Assembly (NCBI RefSeq): GCF_900096965.1
Contig: NZ_FMYM01000003.1
Span: forward strand, 1-64,000
Length of the DNA: 64,000 nucleotides
Reading direction: 5' to 3'
Source of the DNA: Shouchella lonarensis
GTDB lineage: Bacteria > Bacillota > Bacilli > Bacillales > Bacillaceae_D
Shown: positions 32,246-43,765 of the stretch, piece by piece
Position numbering within the stretch: position 1 is the first letter of the stretch
Layout: the number at the start of each line of letters is the position of its first letter
Made by a program: the position numbers and the translations under genes
The notes under the pieces: model-generated
Told to the model about the DNA's origin: nothing
What the model saw: the letters and a program-made list of their open reading frames with translations, nothing else
Database searches by the model: none

Positions 32246-33943
32246 ATGAGACAATCGACTTATTTTGCGCCGACGATGCGTGATATGCCAGCTGATGCGG
32301 ATGTGAAAAGCCATCAGCTCATGTTACGGGCAGGTTATATGCGCCAAGTGGCGGCTGGGGTATATGCGTACTTGCCGTTAGCAAAGCGTGTTATTCATAA
32401 AATAGAAGCGATCGTGCGTGAAGAATTGGATCGTACAGGGGCGCAAGAGATGACGATGCCGGCGCTGCACCCGGCAGAGTTGTGGCAACAATCTGGGCGC
32501 TGGACAGAGATGGGGGACGAACTCATCCGTTTAAAAGACCGGCACGGGCGCGATTTTGTACTTAGTCCGACCCACGAAGAAGTCGTGACGATGCTCATCC
32601 GTGATGGGATTGCGTCTTATAAAAAGTTGCCACTCAATGTGTATCAAATCCAAACAAAGTTTCGTGACGAACGCCGTCCGCGGTTTGGACTTTTGCGTGG
32701 CCGTGAGTTTGTGATGAAAGATGGCTATTCGTTTCATGATACAGAAGAGAGTTTAGCAGAAGCCTACCAAGAAATGTACGATGCATATGGGCGTATTTTT
32801 ACACGGTTAGGACTCACATTCCGTCCCGTTATTGCTGATTCCGGTGCAATGGGTGGAAAAGATACGCATGAATTCATGGCGCTTGCTGAAGTTGGCGAAG
32901 ATACCATTGCGTATTCAGATGCATCCGACTATGCTGCGAATCTCGAGATGGCAACAAGTCTTGCACCAACACCGGTTACACCAACTGTTTCAGGCACGCT
33001 TGAGAAAAAGCCGACGCCAAATGCGAGAACAGTAGATGAAGCGGCGACACAACTCGGCCTTGCATCAGAGGACATTTTAAAAGCACTTGTTGTTGTTGCT
33101 GATGATGCGCTCGTCATGCTGTTGCTGCGCGGAAACGATGAGCTAAATGAAGTAAAAGCGGCGCACGAGCTTGGCGTCAAACACTTGCGGATGGCAACAG
33201 AGCGAGAAGTACGCGATACATTTGGGGCGGAGCCAGGCTCTCTCGGACCAATTGGTAACGGTGAAGTGCCCGTGTATGCAGATCACGCAACACGAGCGAT
33301 GACGACGATTGCGTGTGGCGCAAATGAAACGGGCTACCACTATATCAATGTGTCTCCGGATAAAGATTACACAGTACAAGCGTATAAAGACTTCCGACTT
33401 GTACAAGCGGGTGATCAGTCACCAGATGGGCAAGGGACGCTACAATTTGCACGCGGGATTGAAATTGGCCAAGTGTTTAAATTAGGCACGCGTTATTCTG
33501 AGACATTGCAAGCACAGTTTTTGGATGAGAACGGGAAAGCCAAGCCATTTTATATGGGCTGCTACGGTATTGGCGTCACGCGCGTTCTGGCGGCAGTCAT
33601 TGAGCAACACAATGACGACAATGGCATTGTGTGGCCAAAAGCAGTTGCCCCGTTTGCCGTGCATTTATTATGCTTGAATGTGAAAAATGAAGCGCAAAAA
33701 CAGCTTGCTGAGGAAGTATACGCGCAGTTACAGGCTGCAAACATTGAAGTGTTATACGATGACCGCGCTGAACGGGCGGGCGTGAAATTTAAAGACGCCG
33801 ATTTGATTGGGATGCCTGTACGTATTGCGATTGGGAAGCGGGCTGATGAACAAATAGTAGAAGTGAAGGAGCGTCACACCGGCGCGCAACACGATATTTC
33901 CGTCGAGCAATTAATTGATTGGGTGAAGGACTACTTGAAATAA
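32246..33943 (+). CDS. proS: Prolyl-tRNA synthetase
   Basis: A 565-residue bacterial-type class II synthetase. Motif 1 is around [19 protein letters not shown], motif 2 is [20 protein letters not shown], and motif 3 is [19 protein letters not shown]. The editing insertion domain (about residues 235-390, including [21 protein letters not shown] and GSLGPIG) that clears mischarged Ala is present. Start behind AAAGGATGTGACC. Confidence 0.97.
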   Translation: MRQSTYFAPTMRDMPADADVKSHQLMLRAGYMRQVAAGVYAYLPLAKRVIHKIEAIVREELDRTGAQEMTMPALHPAELWQQSGRWTEMGDELIRLKDRHGRDFVLSPTHEEVVTMLIRDGIASYKKLPLNVYQIQTKFRDERRPRFGLLRGREFVMKDGYSFHDTEESLAEAYQEMYDAYGRIFTRLGLTFRPVIADSGAMGGKDTHEFMALAEVGEDTIAYSDASDYAANLEMATSLAPTPVTPTVSGTLEKKPTPNARTVDEAATQLGLASEDILKALVVVADDALVMLLLRGNDELNEVKAAHELGVKHLRMATEREVRDTFGAEPGSLGPIGNGEVPVYADHATRAMTTIACGANETGYHYINVSPDKDYTVQAYKDFRLVQAGDQSPDGQGTLQFARGIEIGQVFKLGTRYSETLQAQFLDENGKAKPFYMGCYGIGVTRVLAAVIEQHNDDNGIVWPKAVAPFAVHLLCLNVKNEAQKQLAEEVYAQLQAANIEVLYDDRAERAGVKFKDADLIGMPVRIAIGKRADEQIVEVKERHTGAQHDISVEQLIDWVKDYLK

Positions 33944-33965
33944 AAGATTCCTGATAGAAAAAGAG

Positions 33966-33998
33966 AGCGGGCAGCGCAAATGGTGCTGTCCGTTTTTC
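33966..33998 (+). terminator. Terminator after proS
   Basis: CGGGCAGC/GCTGTCCG hairpin with TTTTTCT tail. It ends just before the polC ribosome site, so polC may depend on readthrough or on a promoter I cannot see. Confidence 0.75.
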
Positions 33999-34025
33999 TA
34001 TATGTCAAAGAAGGAGGTTCCTAGC

Positions 34026-37000
34026 ATGGATGCGAGAAAACAAACGGGGCAGGAACGTTTCCAACTGCTTCTTGAACAGTTAAACATGCCGGCAACATCA
34101 CTGCCTTATTTTAAACACGGTGCGATCGAAAAGCTTGCCATTTTAAAGGCAGAACGTACGTGGCACTTTTACATAACGCTTGAAAAACTCATTCCGGCCG
34201 AACATTATGCTGCCTTTCGTAGCCGCCTCATCACAACATTTAAAGAGATTGCGTATACTCAGTGTACGATTACGTACAAGCATGCGCCTTCTTTAGCAGA
34301 AGCTTGGCCCGGTTATTGGTCTCTTTTAGTTGAAGACCTCGTTAAACAAACCCCTTCTCTCGCAAATACGTGGCGCAAGCAAACGCCAACCGTAACAAAC
34401 CGCGCCTTGCAACTCGTTGCGGCGCACGAGGCTGAGGCGGGGATGATGAACCGCAAATTAAAAGAGTTAGCTAGACCGCTGTGTCAATCACTTGGCTTGG
34501 CGGAAATGCCATTTCAAATTACGGTAAAATCTTCGGAAGCCGATTACGAGGCATTCGCGGAACAACGCGCCCAGGAAGACTATTCAAAAGTGGTGGAAGC
34601 GATGCTCGAAAAAAAGCGGCGTGAAGAAGAGGGCGCGAAAGAGGAAGTTGTGACATCCGTTTCCATTGGCTATCCAATAAAAGAAGAAGCGACTCCGCTT
34701 GAAGGAATTGTAGACGAAGAAAGACGTATCACAATTCAAGGGTATGTCTTTTCGGCAGATATTCGGGAATTGCGAAGCGGGCGTACGCTGTTGACGTTCA
34801 AAATAACCGATTACACGGATTCCATCCTTGTAAAAATGTTTTCTCGTGACAAAGAAGACGTCCCAGCGATGAAAGCGATAAAAAAAGGTATGTGGTTGAA
34901 AGTACGTGGTGGCATTCAAAATGATACATTTGTGCGCGACCTCGTCATGATTGCCAACGACATTGCGCAGTACACACCGCAACTGCGAAAAGACACAGCG
35001 ACAGAAGATGAGAAGCGGATTGAATTGCATGCCCACTCCACGATGAGTCAGATGGATGGCATGGTCTCCGTTGAGCGCTACGTGAAGCGAGCAGCGGAAT
35101 GGGGGCACAAAGCGTTTGCGATTACTGACCATGGCGTCGTCCAAGCGTTCCCTGAGGCGTATGCAGCCGGGAAAAAGCACGGGGTGAAAATTTTGTACGG
35201 CATGGAGGCGAATCTTGTTGATGATGGTGTGCCAATTGCTTATAATTTAGCACATCGCTCACTTGAAGATGAGGTGTATGTGGTGTTTGATGTGGAGACG
35301 ACAGGGCTTTCTGCTGTGTACAATCAAATCATTGAACTTGCAGCCGTAAAAATAAAAAACGGTGAGATCATTGAGCGCTATGAGTCATTTGCGGATCCGA
35401 AAGAGCCACTATCAGCGAAAATCATTGAACTAACGGGGATTACGGACGACATGGTGCAAGGAGCGAAAGATCCACTTGATGTGCTAAAAGAATTTCGCGC
35501 CTTTGCAGGTGATGCGACGATTGTTGCGCATAATGCCAGTTTTGACGTCGGTTTTGTCAATGTTGGTTACAAAAAACTGGGTTACGATGAAGTGCAAAAT
35601 CCCGTCATTGATACGTTAGAGCTGGGACGCTTTTTATATCCCGAGTTTAAAAACCACCGCCTAAATACATTATGTAAGAAATTCGGCATTGAATTAACGA
35701 GCCATCACCGGGCGATATATGACACGGAAGCGACCGCTTATTTATTGTGGCGCATGGTCAAAGACGCTGCGGAAAAAGACATTCATTATCACGATGCGTT
35801 AAATGATCATATGGGAAAAGGCAATTTTTATCGTGGGCGCCCGTCTCATTGTACGTTACTTGTGACATCACAAGAAGGGTTGAAAAATTTATACAAACTT
35901 GTGACGCTATCCCATGTGGATTATTACTTTCGCACCCCACGCATTCCACGCTCGCAATTAAACCGTCATCGCGCCGGTTTGCTTGTTGGCTCTGCCTGTG
36001 ATAAAGGGGAAGTCTTTGAAGCGATGATGCAAAAATCAGCGGATGAAGTCACGGAGATCGCGCGCTTCTATGATTATTTCGAAGTACAGCCACCAGTTTG
36101 TTATCAGCATTTAATTGAGAAGGAATTGGTCAAAGACAAAGAAACATTACAAGACATCATCGCTAACATTGTGCAGCTTGGAAAAGAGCTAGAGAAGCCG
36201 GTTGTTGCAACAGGGAATGTGCATTATTTAGACGAAGAAGATGCGGTATATCGGCAAATTTTAATTGCCTCACAAGGGGGAGCGAACCCACTCAATCGGC
36301 AAACGTTGCCACCGGTGCACTTCCGGACAACGGCGGAAATGTTAGCGGCATTTCAATTTTTAGGTGAAGAAACAGCCAAAGACGTGGTCATCACCGCAAC
36401 ACATGACATGGCCAGTCGAATTGCAGACATTAAGCCGATTCCTGATGATTTATATACACCGAAAATGGCTGGTGCCGATGATGAAATCCGTGACATGACG
36501 TATACACGTGCGCGTGAGATTTATGGTGACCCGCTTCCGGAAATTGTGGAGGCGCGCATTCAAAAAGAATTAAAGAGTATTATTGGTCACGGGTTTGCCG
36601 TTATTTATTTAATCTCGCAAAAGCTTGTGAAAAAGTCTCTCGATGATGGTTATCTCGTCGGCTCGCGGGGATCAGTGGGTTCTTCCTTTGTTGCGACGAT
36701 GACAGAAATTACGGAAGTGAATCCACTCCCACCGCATTATGTTTGTCCGGGCTGTTGTCACTCACAATTCTTTAATGATGGTTCCGTCGCGTCAGGATAT
36801 GACTTACCAGAAGAAAACTGTCCAAAATGTGGGACGACTTATGTGAAAGAAGGACAGGACATTCCGTTTGAGACGTTCCTTGGCTTTAAAGGAGACAAAG
36901 TGCCAGATATTGATTTAAACTTTTCGGGTGAGTATCAAGCACGTGCACATGCTTACACGAAAGAATTGTTTGGCGCAGAATATGTGTACCGCGCCGGAAC

Positions 37001-38324
37001 GATTGGCACGGTGGCAGAAAAAACGGCCTATGGTTTTGTGAAAGGCTTTCAAAGCGATCATGAGTTCATGATGCGCGGGGCAGAGATTGATCGCCTCGTT
37101 TCAGGTTGTACGGGCGTAAAACGAACGACGGGACAACATCCAGGTGGCATTATCGTTGTGCCCGATGATATGGATATTCATGATTTTTCGCCGGTGCAAT
37201 ATCCAGCAGACGATAAAAATGCCGAATGGAAAACAACTCATTTTGATTTCCACTCGATCCATGATAACTTGTTAAAGCTAGACATACTCGGACACGATGA
37301 TCCGACGGCCATTCGGATGTTGCAAGATTTAAGCGGCATTGATCCAAAAACGATCCCAATGGATGATCCGAAAGTGATGGAGATTTTTTCAGGACCGGAA
37401 GTTTTAGGCGTGACCGCTGAACAAATTATGTGTAAAACAGGCACGCTCGGCATCCCCGAATTTGGCACCCGTTTTGTTCGGCAAATGCTTGAAGAGACGA
37501 AACCAAAAACATTTTCTGAGCTACTGCAAATCTCTGGACTCTCACACGGAACGGATGTGTGGTTAGGAAATGCAAGTGAGCTCATCGCCAACGGGACATG
37601 TGAGCTAAAAGATGTCATTGGGTGTCGTGACGACATTATGATTTATTTAATTTATAAAGGGTTGGAGTCATCGCTCGCGTTTAAAATTACCGAGTTTGTT
37701 CGAAAGGGGAAAGGGCTTCAGCCAGAATGGATTGAAGAAATGCGCAAACACAATGTTCCAGACTGGTACATTGATTCATGTATGAAAATCAAATATATGT
37801 TTCCAAAAGCGCATGCGACCGCTTATGTAATGATGGCGGTACGGATTGCCTACTTTAAAGTGCATTATCCGGCGCTGTATTACGCAACCTACTTCTCCGT
37901 CCGCGCCAGTGACTTTGATCTCGACACGATGGTCAAAGGAGAAGCGGCAATTAAGGCAAAGATTGAAGAGATTAACGAGAAAGGCTTAGATGCCTCCCCG
38001 AAGGAAAAATCGGTTTTAACTGTGCTTGAATTGGCATTAGAAATGTGTGCCCGAGGGTTATCTTTTCAAAAAGTTGACTTGTACCGTTCGCAAGCGACGG
38101 AATTTATTGTCGATGGCGAGACGTTACTTCCACCATTCAGCGCGTTAAATGGTGTGAGCACAAATGCGGGGTTAGGCATTGTCCGTGAGCGTGAAGCAGG
38201 GCACTTTTTGTCAAAAGAAGACTTGCAACAACGGGCGCGACTGACAAAAACGGTCATCGAGCATTTGAATGACCACGGTTGTTTAACAGATTTACCGGAA
38301 ACGAACCAGTTGACGCTGTTTTAA
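34026..38324 (+). CDS. polC: DNA polymerase III alpha subunit, PolC type
   Basis: A 1432-residue Gram-positive replicative polymerase with built-in proofreading. Order: N-terminal domain; OB fold near 220-320 ([20 protein letters not shown]); PHP domain beginning [14 protein letters not shown]; exonuclease domain ([20 protein letters not shown], then [26 protein letters not shown]) inserted in PHP; PolIII catalytic core with [20 protein letters not shown], a zinc-binding [10 protein letters not shown]...CPKCGTTY module, catalytic Asp residues in [13 protein letters not shown], then [12 protein letters not shown] and [21 protein letters not shown] 34026 is chosen because AAGGAGG stands 9 bases upstream; the in-frame ATG at 34002 lies in the proS terminator tail. 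Confidence 0.98.
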   Translation: MDARKQTGQERFQLLLEQLNMPATSLPYFKHGAIEKLAILKAERTWHFYITLEKLIPAEHYAAFRSRLITTFKEIAYTQCTITYKHAPSLAEAWPGYWSLLVEDLVKQTPSLANTWRKQTPTVTNRALQLVAAHEAEAGMMNRKLKELARPLCQSLGLAEMPFQITVKSSEADYEAFAEQRAQEDYSKVVEAMLEKKRREEEGAKEEVVTSVSIGYPIKEEATPLEGIVDEERRITIQGYVFSADIRELRSGRTLLTFKITDYTDSILVKMFSRDKEDVPAMKAIKKGMWLKVRGGIQNDTFVRDLVMIANDIAQYTPQLRKDTATEDEKRIELHAHSTMSQMDGMVSVERYVKRAAEWGHKAFAITDHGVVQAFPEAYAAGKKHGVKILYGMEANLVDDGVPIAYNLAHRSLEDEVYVVFDVETTGLSAVYNQIIELAAVKIKNGEIIERYESFADPKEPLSAKIIELTGITDDMVQGAKDPLDVLKEFRAFAGDATIVAHNASFDVGFVNVGYKKLGYDEVQNPVIDTLELGRFLYPEFKNHRLNTLCKKFGIELTSHHRAIYDTEATAYLLWRMVKDAAEKDIHYHDALNDHMGKGNFYRGRPSHCTLLVTSQEGLKNLYKLVTLSHVDYYFRTPRIPRSQLNRHRAGLLVGSACDKGEVFEAMMQKSADEVTEIARFYDYFEVQPPVCYQHLIEKELVKDKETLQDIIANIVQLGKELEKPVVATGNVHYLDEEDAVYRQILIASQGGANPLNRQTLPPVHFRTTAEMLAAFQFLGEETAKDVVITATHDMASRIADIKPIPDDLYTPKMAGADDEIRDMTYTRAREIYGDPLPEIVEARIQKELKSIIGHGFAVIYLISQKLVKKSLDDGYLVGSRGSVGSSFVATMTEITEVNPLPPHYVCPGCCHSQFFNDGSVASGYDLPEENCPKCGTTYVKEGQDIPFETFLGFKGDKVPDIDLNFSGEYQARAHAYTKELFGAEYVYRAGTIGTVAEKTAYGFVKGFQSDHEFMMRGAEIDRLVSGCTGVKRTTGQHPGGIIVVPDDMDIHDFSPVQYPADDKNAEWKTTHFDFHSIHDNLLKLDILGHDDPTAIRMLQDLSGIDPKTIPMDDPKVMEIFSGPEVLGVTAEQIMCKTGTLGIPEFGTRFVRQMLEETKPKTFSELLQISGLSHGTDVWLGNASELIANGTCELKDVIGCRDDIMIYLIYKGLESSLAFKITEFVRKGKGLQPEWIEEMRKHNVPDWYIDSCMKIKYMFPKAHATAYVMMAVRIAYFKVHYPALYYATYFSVRASDFDLDTMVKGEAAIKAKIEEINEKGLDASPKEKSVLTVLELALEMCARGLSFQKVDLYRSQATEFIVDGETLLPPFSALNGVSTNAGLGIVREREAGHFLSKEDLQQRARLTKTVIEHLNDHGCLTDLPETNQLTLF

Positions 38325-38560
38325 GATGGTGACACGGCGAATCAAATCGACAATCCATTTGCATCTCACGATCATTTGTGGTACACTCACAAGTGGTAAT
38401 TGTTAGCATATGAAAGAACAAAGAGAGTGGGCTGCCCCACTCTCTTTGTTCGCCATAGAATGGCGCGAGTTTTCCTCCACGACATCTGGAATAGGCGCCA
38501 TTGTGGAACGAAAAAGGGTTTTCTTTCGTCAGCGTCTAAGATAAAAGGAGTGGATAGAAG
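38325..38560. other. polC-rimP spacer with two strong hairpins
   Basis: 236 bases without a gene. A perfect stem GAACAAAGAGAGTGGG/CCCCACTCTCTTTGTTC lies at 38416-38451 without a T tail beyond the stem. AATGGCGC pairs with GGCGCCATT across 38458-38504. Ahead of both, TTGCAT (38360) and TACACT (38383) have a 17-base spacer and could be a sigma-A promoter for the rimP-nusA-infB operon, which would then have a structured leader of about 160 bases. Confidence 0.45.
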
Positions 38561-39031
38561 GTGAAAAAAAGCATTTCCGATCAGGTCGCATCATTGGCTG
38601 CGCCGATCGTGGAACAATTAAGTTTGAAGCTTGTTGCGGTCACGTATACAAAAGAAGGCCCAAACTGGTTTTTGCGCGTAGCAATTGATTCAACAACGGG
38701 CGTAAACTTAGATGATTGCGAGGCTGTAAGCGAACGTTTAAGTGAAGTGCTGGATGCAAAGGATCCGATTTCAGGACCTTATTTCTTAGAAGTATCATCT
38801 CCAGGAGCTGAGAGGTCGTTGAAGGACGAGGATGATGTGAAGCAGGCAGTCGGGACAGGGGTGTATGTGACAACATATGAACCAATTTCTGGTCAAAAAT
38901 CGTTCGAAGGTGTGTTAAAGTCATTTACCGATGGTGTACTGACAATTGAAGGAAAAGTAAAGACAAAATCGATCACTTATGCGGTGCCATATGAAAAAGT
39001 GGCGAGCGCACGTCGGTCCATTTTGATTTAA
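38561..39031 (+). CDS. rimP: Ribosome maturation factor RimP (YlxS)
   Basis: A 156-residue 30S assembly factor. LVAVTYTKEGPNWFLRVAID, DCEAVSERLSEVLDAKDPI and YFLEVSSPGAERSL are family motifs, followed by the Sm-like C-terminal domain. GTG start at 38561; AAAGGAG lies about 13 bases upstream, a slightly long spacing, and GATAGAAG is nearer. First gene of the nusA operon, as in other Bacilli. Confidence 0.95.
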   Translation: MKKSISDQVASLAAPIVEQLSLKLVAVTYTKEGPNWFLRVAIDSTTGVNLDDCEAVSERLSEVLDAKDPISGPYFLEVSSPGAERSLKDEDDVKQAVGTGVYVTTYEPISGQKSFEGVLKSFTDGVLTIEGKVKTKSITYAVPYEKVASARRSILI

Positions 39032-39064
39032 GCTGTCAAGGAAAAAAGGGAGGATTAGCAGCCC

Positions 39065-40162
39065 ATGAACAGTGAATTTATGGAAGCCTTAGCGACTTTA
39101 GAAGCGGATAAAGGCATTGAAAAGGAAGTTATCATTGAAGCGATTGAAGCCGCATTAATCTCAGGTTATAAACGCAATTTTTCGCAGGCGCAAAACGTCC
39201 GTGTAGATGTCGACCGATTGACAGGTCGCATTCGTGTATTTGCGCGTAAAGTGGTTGTTGAAGAAGTGTTTGACAAGCGATTAGAGATTTCATTAGGAGA
39301 AGCGCATGAAATCAGTCCGAGTTATGAAGTGGATGATGTCGTCGAGATTGAAGTGACGCCAAAAGACTTTGGTCGAATTGCTGCGCAAACCGCTAAACAA
39401 GTTGTCACCCAACGTGTGCGCGAGGCGGAGCGAGGCATTATTTATGCGGATTTCATTGACCGAGAAGAAGACATTATGACGGGGATCGTCCAACGTCAAG
39501 ATAACCGTTTTATTTACGTTGATTTAGGAAAAGTCGAGGCACTGTTGCCTGTATCTGAACAAATGCCAAACGAGACATTCCGACATCATGACCGGATTAA
39601 AGCGTTTGTCACAAAAGTAGAAAAGACGACAAAAGGACCGCAAATTTTAATTTCACGGACGCATCCAGGTTTGCTAAAGCGCTTGTTTGAGTTAGAGGTG
39701 CCAGAGATTTATGATGGAACGGTGGAAATTAAATCCGTGTCTCGTGAAGCAGGAGACCGTTCTAAAATTGCCGTTCACTCTGATAACCCTGAAGTGGATG
39801 CAGTTGGTGCCTGTGTTGGTCCACGCGGTGGTCGTGTGCAAATGATTGTTGACGAGTTAAAAGGTGAGAAAATCGATATTGTTGCTTGGTCAGAAGATCC
39901 TGTTGTGTATGTTGCAAATGCACTGAGCCCTGCACAAGTATTGAATGTCACAATATGTGAAGATGAGAAAACGACGCGCGTCATTGTCCCTGACTATCAA
40001 TTGTCACTCGCAATTGGCAAACGTGGACAAAATGCCCGACTCGCAGCGAAGCTAACTGGCTGGAAAATTGATATTAAAAGTGAGACGGAAGCGCGTGAGT
40101 CAGGTCTCTTAGATGAAATGCACGCAGAAGACGAAGTGGACATGATTGCAGAAGAAGAATAA
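39065..40162 (+). CDS. nusA: Transcription termination/antitermination factor NusA
   Basis: A 365-residue RNA polymerase-associated factor. The N-terminal domain binds polymerase ([24 protein letters not shown]-type, here from residue 6), then an S1 domain ([26 protein letters not shown]) and two KH domains ([44 protein letters not shown]-type near 310-335). Like other Firmicute NusA it lacks the extra C-terminal repeats of E. coli NusA. GGGAGG precedes the ATG. Confidence 0.97.
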   Translation: MNSEFMEALATLEADKGIEKEVIIEAIEAALISGYKRNFSQAQNVRVDVDRLTGRIRVFARKVVVEEVFDKRLEISLGEAHEISPSYEVDDVVEIEVTPKDFGRIAAQTAKQVVTQRVREAERGIIYADFIDREEDIMTGIVQRQDNRFIYVDLGKVEALLPVSEQMPNETFRHHDRIKAFVTKVEKTTKGPQILISRTHPGLLKRLFELEVPEIYDGTVEIKSVSREAGDRSKIAVHSDNPEVDAVGACVGPRGGRVQMIVDELKGEKIDIVAWSEDPVVYVANALSPAQVLNVTICEDEKTTRVIVPDYQLSLAIGKRGQNARLAAKLTGWKIDIKSETEARESGLLDEMHAEDEVDMIAEEE

Positions 40163-40174
40163 GGGGCGATCGTC

Positions 40175-40444
40175 ATGAAACAACGAAAAATTCCTCTTAG
40201 AAAATGTATTGTTACGCAAGAAATGAAACCAAAGGCCGAGCTCGTACGCATTGTTCGTACACCGGAGGGAGACATTATGGTGGATCCAACCGGCAAAAAA
40301 AATGGCCGCGGTGCTTACTTAACGAATGAGGAAGAAGTGTTTTTGATTGCGAAAAAACGTGATAGTTTGTCACGTCACTTGCAAGTGAACGTAGGTGCGG
40401 ACGACTATGATCGTTTAATAGCAGAGCGAAAGGCAACCGTCTAA
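40175..40444 (+). CDS. rnpM: RNase P modulator RnpM (YlxR)
   Basis: An 89-residue nucleic-acid-binding protein. [20 protein letters not shown] and the signature NGRGAYL identify YlxR, recently described as a modulator of RNase P in B. subtilis. It lies in the conserved nusA-rnpM-ylxQ-infB context with 12 bases from nusA and AAGGGGCG as ribosome site. Confidence 0.93.
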   Translation: MKQRKIPLRKCIVTQEMKPKAELVRIVRTPEGDIMVDPTGKKNGRGAYLTNEEEVFLIAKKRDSLSRHLQVNVGADDYDRLIAERKATV

Positions 40445-40445
40445 C

Positions 40446-40754
40446 ATGAATGATGAAACGCGGTTTTTATCATTGTTAGGATTAGCTGCACGCGCGCGTG
40501 AATTGGTGACGGGGGAAGAACTCGTTTTAAAAGACATTCGTAAGAACACAGTGGAAATTGTGTTACTTTCAAGTGATGTGTCACAAGGAACGAAGAAGAA
40601 AGTAATGGATAAATGTACGTTTTACCATATCCCAGTCTATGAAACATATCCGCGTGAAGTGATCGGTCGGGCGATTGGTAAAGAGGAACGAGTTGTCATT
40701 GGTGTAAAGAGTAAAGGATTCGCGAAGAAATTAGTCGCGTTATTGAGTGAGTAA
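40446..40754 (+). CDS. ylxQ: L7Ae-like K-turn RNA-binding protein YlxQ
   Basis: A 102-residue member of the L7Ae/L30e family. FLSLLGLAARARELVTGEE, VEIVLLSSDVSQGTKKKV and IGRAIGKEERVVIGVKSKGF are typical. It begins 1 base after the rnpM stop, so translation is coupled. No ribosome site of its own is evident, which fits coupling. Confidence 0.92.
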   Translation: MNDETRFLSLLGLAARARELVTGEELVLKDIRKNTVEIVLLSSDVSQGTKKKVMDKCTFYHIPVYETYPREVIGRAIGKEERVVIGVKSKGFAKKLVALLSE

Positions 40755-40769
40755 ACTGGAGGGACGTAT

Positions 40770-43013
40770 ATGTCAAAAATGCGCGTTTATGAATATGCGA
40801 AAGCAAATGGCGTGGAAAGCAAACAATTGATTCATCGTTTAAAAGCGATGAATGTGGAAGTTTCCAATCATATGTCTGTTGTTGATGAACAAACATTAGC
40901 CAAGGCGTTGTCAGGAAAAGAGTCTGGGCAAGCACGCGGCACTAAAAGTGGGACGACCCAATCAAAATCAACAAGTCAAAGTGGATCGGGACAGAAACCT
41001 AGTCAACCGAAAACGAAGAATGAAGGAACCTCTAGTGGCAACAAACCACAGCCGAAGCGCAATGGGGCGAATACTAGCTCGTCGCAGCCTAAGAAAAAAC
41101 AAGATGCAAGTCCAAACGGGTATACACAGCAACGATATAGCGGTAAGAAAAATTCATCAGCTGGTGGCAACCGTCCTGGTGGGCGTCACCAAGGCAATCG
41201 TGGTCGTCGTCGCGGTGGTGGTGGCGGACAATCTAAGGCTGCACGTCACCAAATGCCATTACCAGAGAAAATTGTTGTTGCTGGATCGCTTACTGTCAGC
41301 GAACTAGCAGCAAAATTACACCGAGAAGCATCTGAGTTGATCAAAAAATTGATGGGACTTGGCGTCATGGCGACAATTAACCAAGAACTTGATCGCGACG
41401 CAATTGAATTACTCGCAACAGACTACGGTGTGGCGGTAGAAGACGCGGTTTTCATTGATGAGCTGGACATTGATATATACGATGAGACAGATAAAGAAGA
41501 AGACTTGCAAGAACGTCCACCTGTCGTAACGATTATGGGACATGTAGACCACGGAAAGACGACGTTGCTTGATTCGATTCGCAATACGAAAGTGACCGCG
41601 AATGAAGCGGGTGGCATTACACAACATATTGGTGCGTACCAAATTTCGCAAGCAGGCAAGAAAATCACCTTTTTAGATACACCGGGTCACGCTGCATTTA
41701 CAACGATGCGGGCACGTGGGGCGCAAGTAACAGACATTACAATTCTCGTTGTTGCCGCTGATGATGGTGTGATGCCGCAAACGAAAGAAGCAATTAGCCA
41801 CGCGAAAGATGCGGGTGTGCCGATTATCGTTGCTGTCAACAAAATTGATAAAGAAGCAGCAAACCCAGACCGAGTGATGCAAGAATTAACCGAGTACGAG
41901 CTTGTCCCAGAAGCATGGGGCGGCGACACAATTTTTGTGAACGTCTCAGCGCTCCAAGGTGACGGCATTGATGAGTTGATGGAAATGATTTTACTTGTTT
42001 CTGAAGTGGAGGAGCTAAAAGCAAATCCAAATAAATTAGCAACAGGTACAGTTGTTGAGGCGCAACTCGACAAAGGACGCGGGCCGGTTGCTACACTCCT
42101 TGTGCAAAATGGTACACTCAGTGTGGGTGATGCGGTGGTTGTTGGCAACACGTTTGGCCGAGTACGTGCGCTTGTAAATGATTTAGGGCGCCGTGAGCAA
42201 ACAGCAGGCCCATCTACACCAGTAGAGATTACAGGGTTAAATGATGTGCCACAAGCTGGCGATCGTTTCCAAGCATTCAAAGATGAGAAGAAAGCACGTC
42301 AAGTTGGTGAAGGGTTGATGGCACGTTACCGGGAACAAAACTTGTCCGAGTCGTCGAAAGTAAGTCTCGATGATCTCTTTAACCAAATCCAACAGGGAAC
42401 AGTCAAAGATATCCGCGTCATTATTAAAGCCGACGTCCAAGGATCGGTTGAAGCAATGAAAGGATCGCTTGAAAAAATTAATGTTGAAGGTGTGAAAGTG
42501 AATATCATTCATACTGGCGTTGGTGCGATCACTGAGTCAGACATTATTTTAGCCGCTGCTTCAAATGCAATTGTGATCGGCTTTAACGTTCGTCCTGACA
42601 CAAATGCGAAGCGTATCGCTGAAGCTGAGAATGTCGACATTCGTTTGCACCGTGTCATTTATAACGCCATTGATGAAATCGAGCAGGCGATGAAGGGCGC
42701 GCTTGATCCAGAGTTTGTCGAAAAAATCATTGGTCAAGTTGAGGTTCGTACGACATTTAAAGTGTCTAAAATCGGCACGATTGCTGGATCCTATGTAACA
42801 GACGGAAAAATTACACGCCATTCATCTGTGAGATTGGTTCGTGATGGCATCGTCGTCTACGAAGGAGAGTTAAATGCGTTAAAACGCTTTAAAGATGACG
42901 TAAAAGAAGTGGCTGCCGGTTATGAATGTGGGATCACATTAGAAAACTTCAACGACATTAAAGAAGGCGACACGATTGAAGTATACGTGATGGAAGAAGT
43001 AAAACGTAGCTAA
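40770..43013 (+). CDS. infB: Translation initiation factor IF-2
   Basis: A 747-residue GTPase that brings fMet-tRNA to the 30S subunit. Residues about 55-165 are a low-complexity, Ser/Gly/Asn/Lys-rich linker. The IF2_N module ([21 protein letters not shown]) follows, then G1 [14 protein letters not shown]2 region [15 protein letters not shown]3 [11 protein letters not shown] and G4 VNKIDK, and domains II-IV ending with the IF2-C1 and C2 beta barrels. CTGGAGGG precedes the ATG. The stop overlaps the ylxP start by one base (TAATG). Confidence 0.98.
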   Translation: MSKMRVYEYAKANGVESKQLIHRLKAMNVEVSNHMSVVDEQTLAKALSGKESGQARGTKSGTTQSKSTSQSGSGQKPSQPKTKNEGTSSGNKPQPKRNGANTSSSQPKKKQDASPNGYTQQRYSGKKNSSAGGNRPGGRHQGNRGRRRGGGGGQSKAARHQMPLPEKIVVAGSLTVSELAAKLHREASELIKKLMGLGVMATINQELDRDAIELLATDYGVAVEDAVFIDELDIDIYDETDKEEDLQERPPVVTIMGHVDHGKTTLLDSIRNTKVTANEAGGITQHIGAYQISQAGKKITFLDTPGHAAFTTMRARGAQVTDITILVVAADDGVMPQTKEAISHAKDAGVPIIVAVNKIDKEAANPDRVMQELTEYELVPEAWGGDTIFVNVSALQGDGIDELMEMILLVSEVEELKANPNKLATGTVVEAQLDKGRGPVATLLVQNGTLSVGDAVVVGNTFGRVRALVNDLGRREQTAGPSTPVEITGLNDVPQAGDRFQAFKDEKKARQVGEGLMARYREQNLSESSKVSLDDLFNQIQQGTVKDIRVIIKADVQGSVEAMKGSLEKINVEGVKVNIIHTGVGAITESDIILAAASNAIVIGFNVRPDTNAKRIAEAENVDIRLHRVIYNAIDEIEQAMKGALDPEFVEKIIGQVEVRTTFKVSKIGTIAGSYVTDGKITRHSSVRLVRDGIVVYEGELNALKRFKDDVKEVAAGYECGITLENFNDIKEGDTIEVYVMEEVKRS

Positions 43014-43291
43014 TGATCGGGTTTATCCGTTGCGAATTATTCATCGGAGAACCACAGTCATTAAAGGAAAAAAGGTCCATCATGAAGCGGCTCACTGTGA
43101 CGCTGAGGCAACGTTACAACGTCAGTGTCGCAGAAACCGCTTATCAAGACTTGTGGCAACGGGCTGAATTGTCCTTATGTGTGGTTTCCAGCCACAAAAA
43201 AGGGGCAGAAGCAGTGTTGACGCGTGCGCTCGCCCATATCGATTCCGAGACCGCGGTTGAGCGCACAGTCACAAACTGGGAATGGCTGTAA
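43013..43291 (+). CDS. ylxP: YlxP-like protein (DUF503)
   Basis: A 92-residue small alpha/beta protein. FIGEPQSLKEKRSIMKRL is the family signature, and the fold repeats a ferredoxin-like pattern (NVSVAETAYQDLWQRAELSLCVVS). Its role is unresolved, although it is always beside infB and rbfA in Bacilli, which suggests ribosome assembly. Coupled to infB through TAATG. Confidence 0.9.
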   Translation: MIGFIRCELFIGEPQSLKEKRSIMKRLTVTLRQRYNVSVAETAYQDLWQRAELSLCVVSSHKKGAEAVLTRALAHIDSETAVERTVTNWEWL

Positions 43292-43317
43292 CTTTGCATT
43301 TTTTGAGGTGATGAAGA

Positions 43318-43671
43318 ATGGCAAGCAACCGCGCAATGCGTGTTGGTGAACAAGTAAAAAAAGAGTTATGCGACTTACTTTTGCGCGATATAAAAGACCC
43401 TCGTGTACGGTTTGTCACAGTGACTGGTGTCGATGTGACTGGTGACTTGCAACAGGCAACGGTGTATATTACAGTGCTAGGTGAAGAAGAAGCGCGTACA
43501 GAGGCATTAAAAGGGCTTGAAAAAGCGTCGGGGTTTATCCGCTCCGAAATCGGTAAACGTATTCGCCTCCGTAAAACACCAGAGATTACTTTTGCCATTG
43601 ACGAGTCGGTGCAATACGGGAACCGAATTGAATCATTGTTGCGAGAAGTGAATCGGCAAGACATGGAGTAA
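43318..43671 (+). CDS. rbfA: Ribosome-binding factor A
   Basis: A 117-residue KH-fold 30S maturation factor. [33 protein letters not shown]-type N-terminus (residues 6-38), then [16 protein letters not shown] and [21 protein letters not shown] identify it. TGAGGTGATGAAG stands just before the ATG. Separated from truB by about 95 bases. Confidence 0.96.
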   Translation: MASNRAMRVGEQVKKELCDLLLRDIKDPRVRFVTVTGVDVTGDLQQATVYITVLGEEEARTEALKGLEKASGFIRSEIGKRIRLRKTPEITFAIDESVQYGNRIESLLREVNRQDME

Positions 43672-43765
43672 ACAGGGCCTTTTTTCATGAATGAATGAGG
43701 AGAAAGGATCGGGAGGTGGCATGTGATGCTGCCTTCTTTCTTCATGATGAAAGGAGACACAAAAA

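Noticed and set aside
34002-34025. Earlier in-frame start for polC
   Set aside because: It lies in the tail of the proS terminator and ahead of the AAGGAGG that serves ATG 34026.
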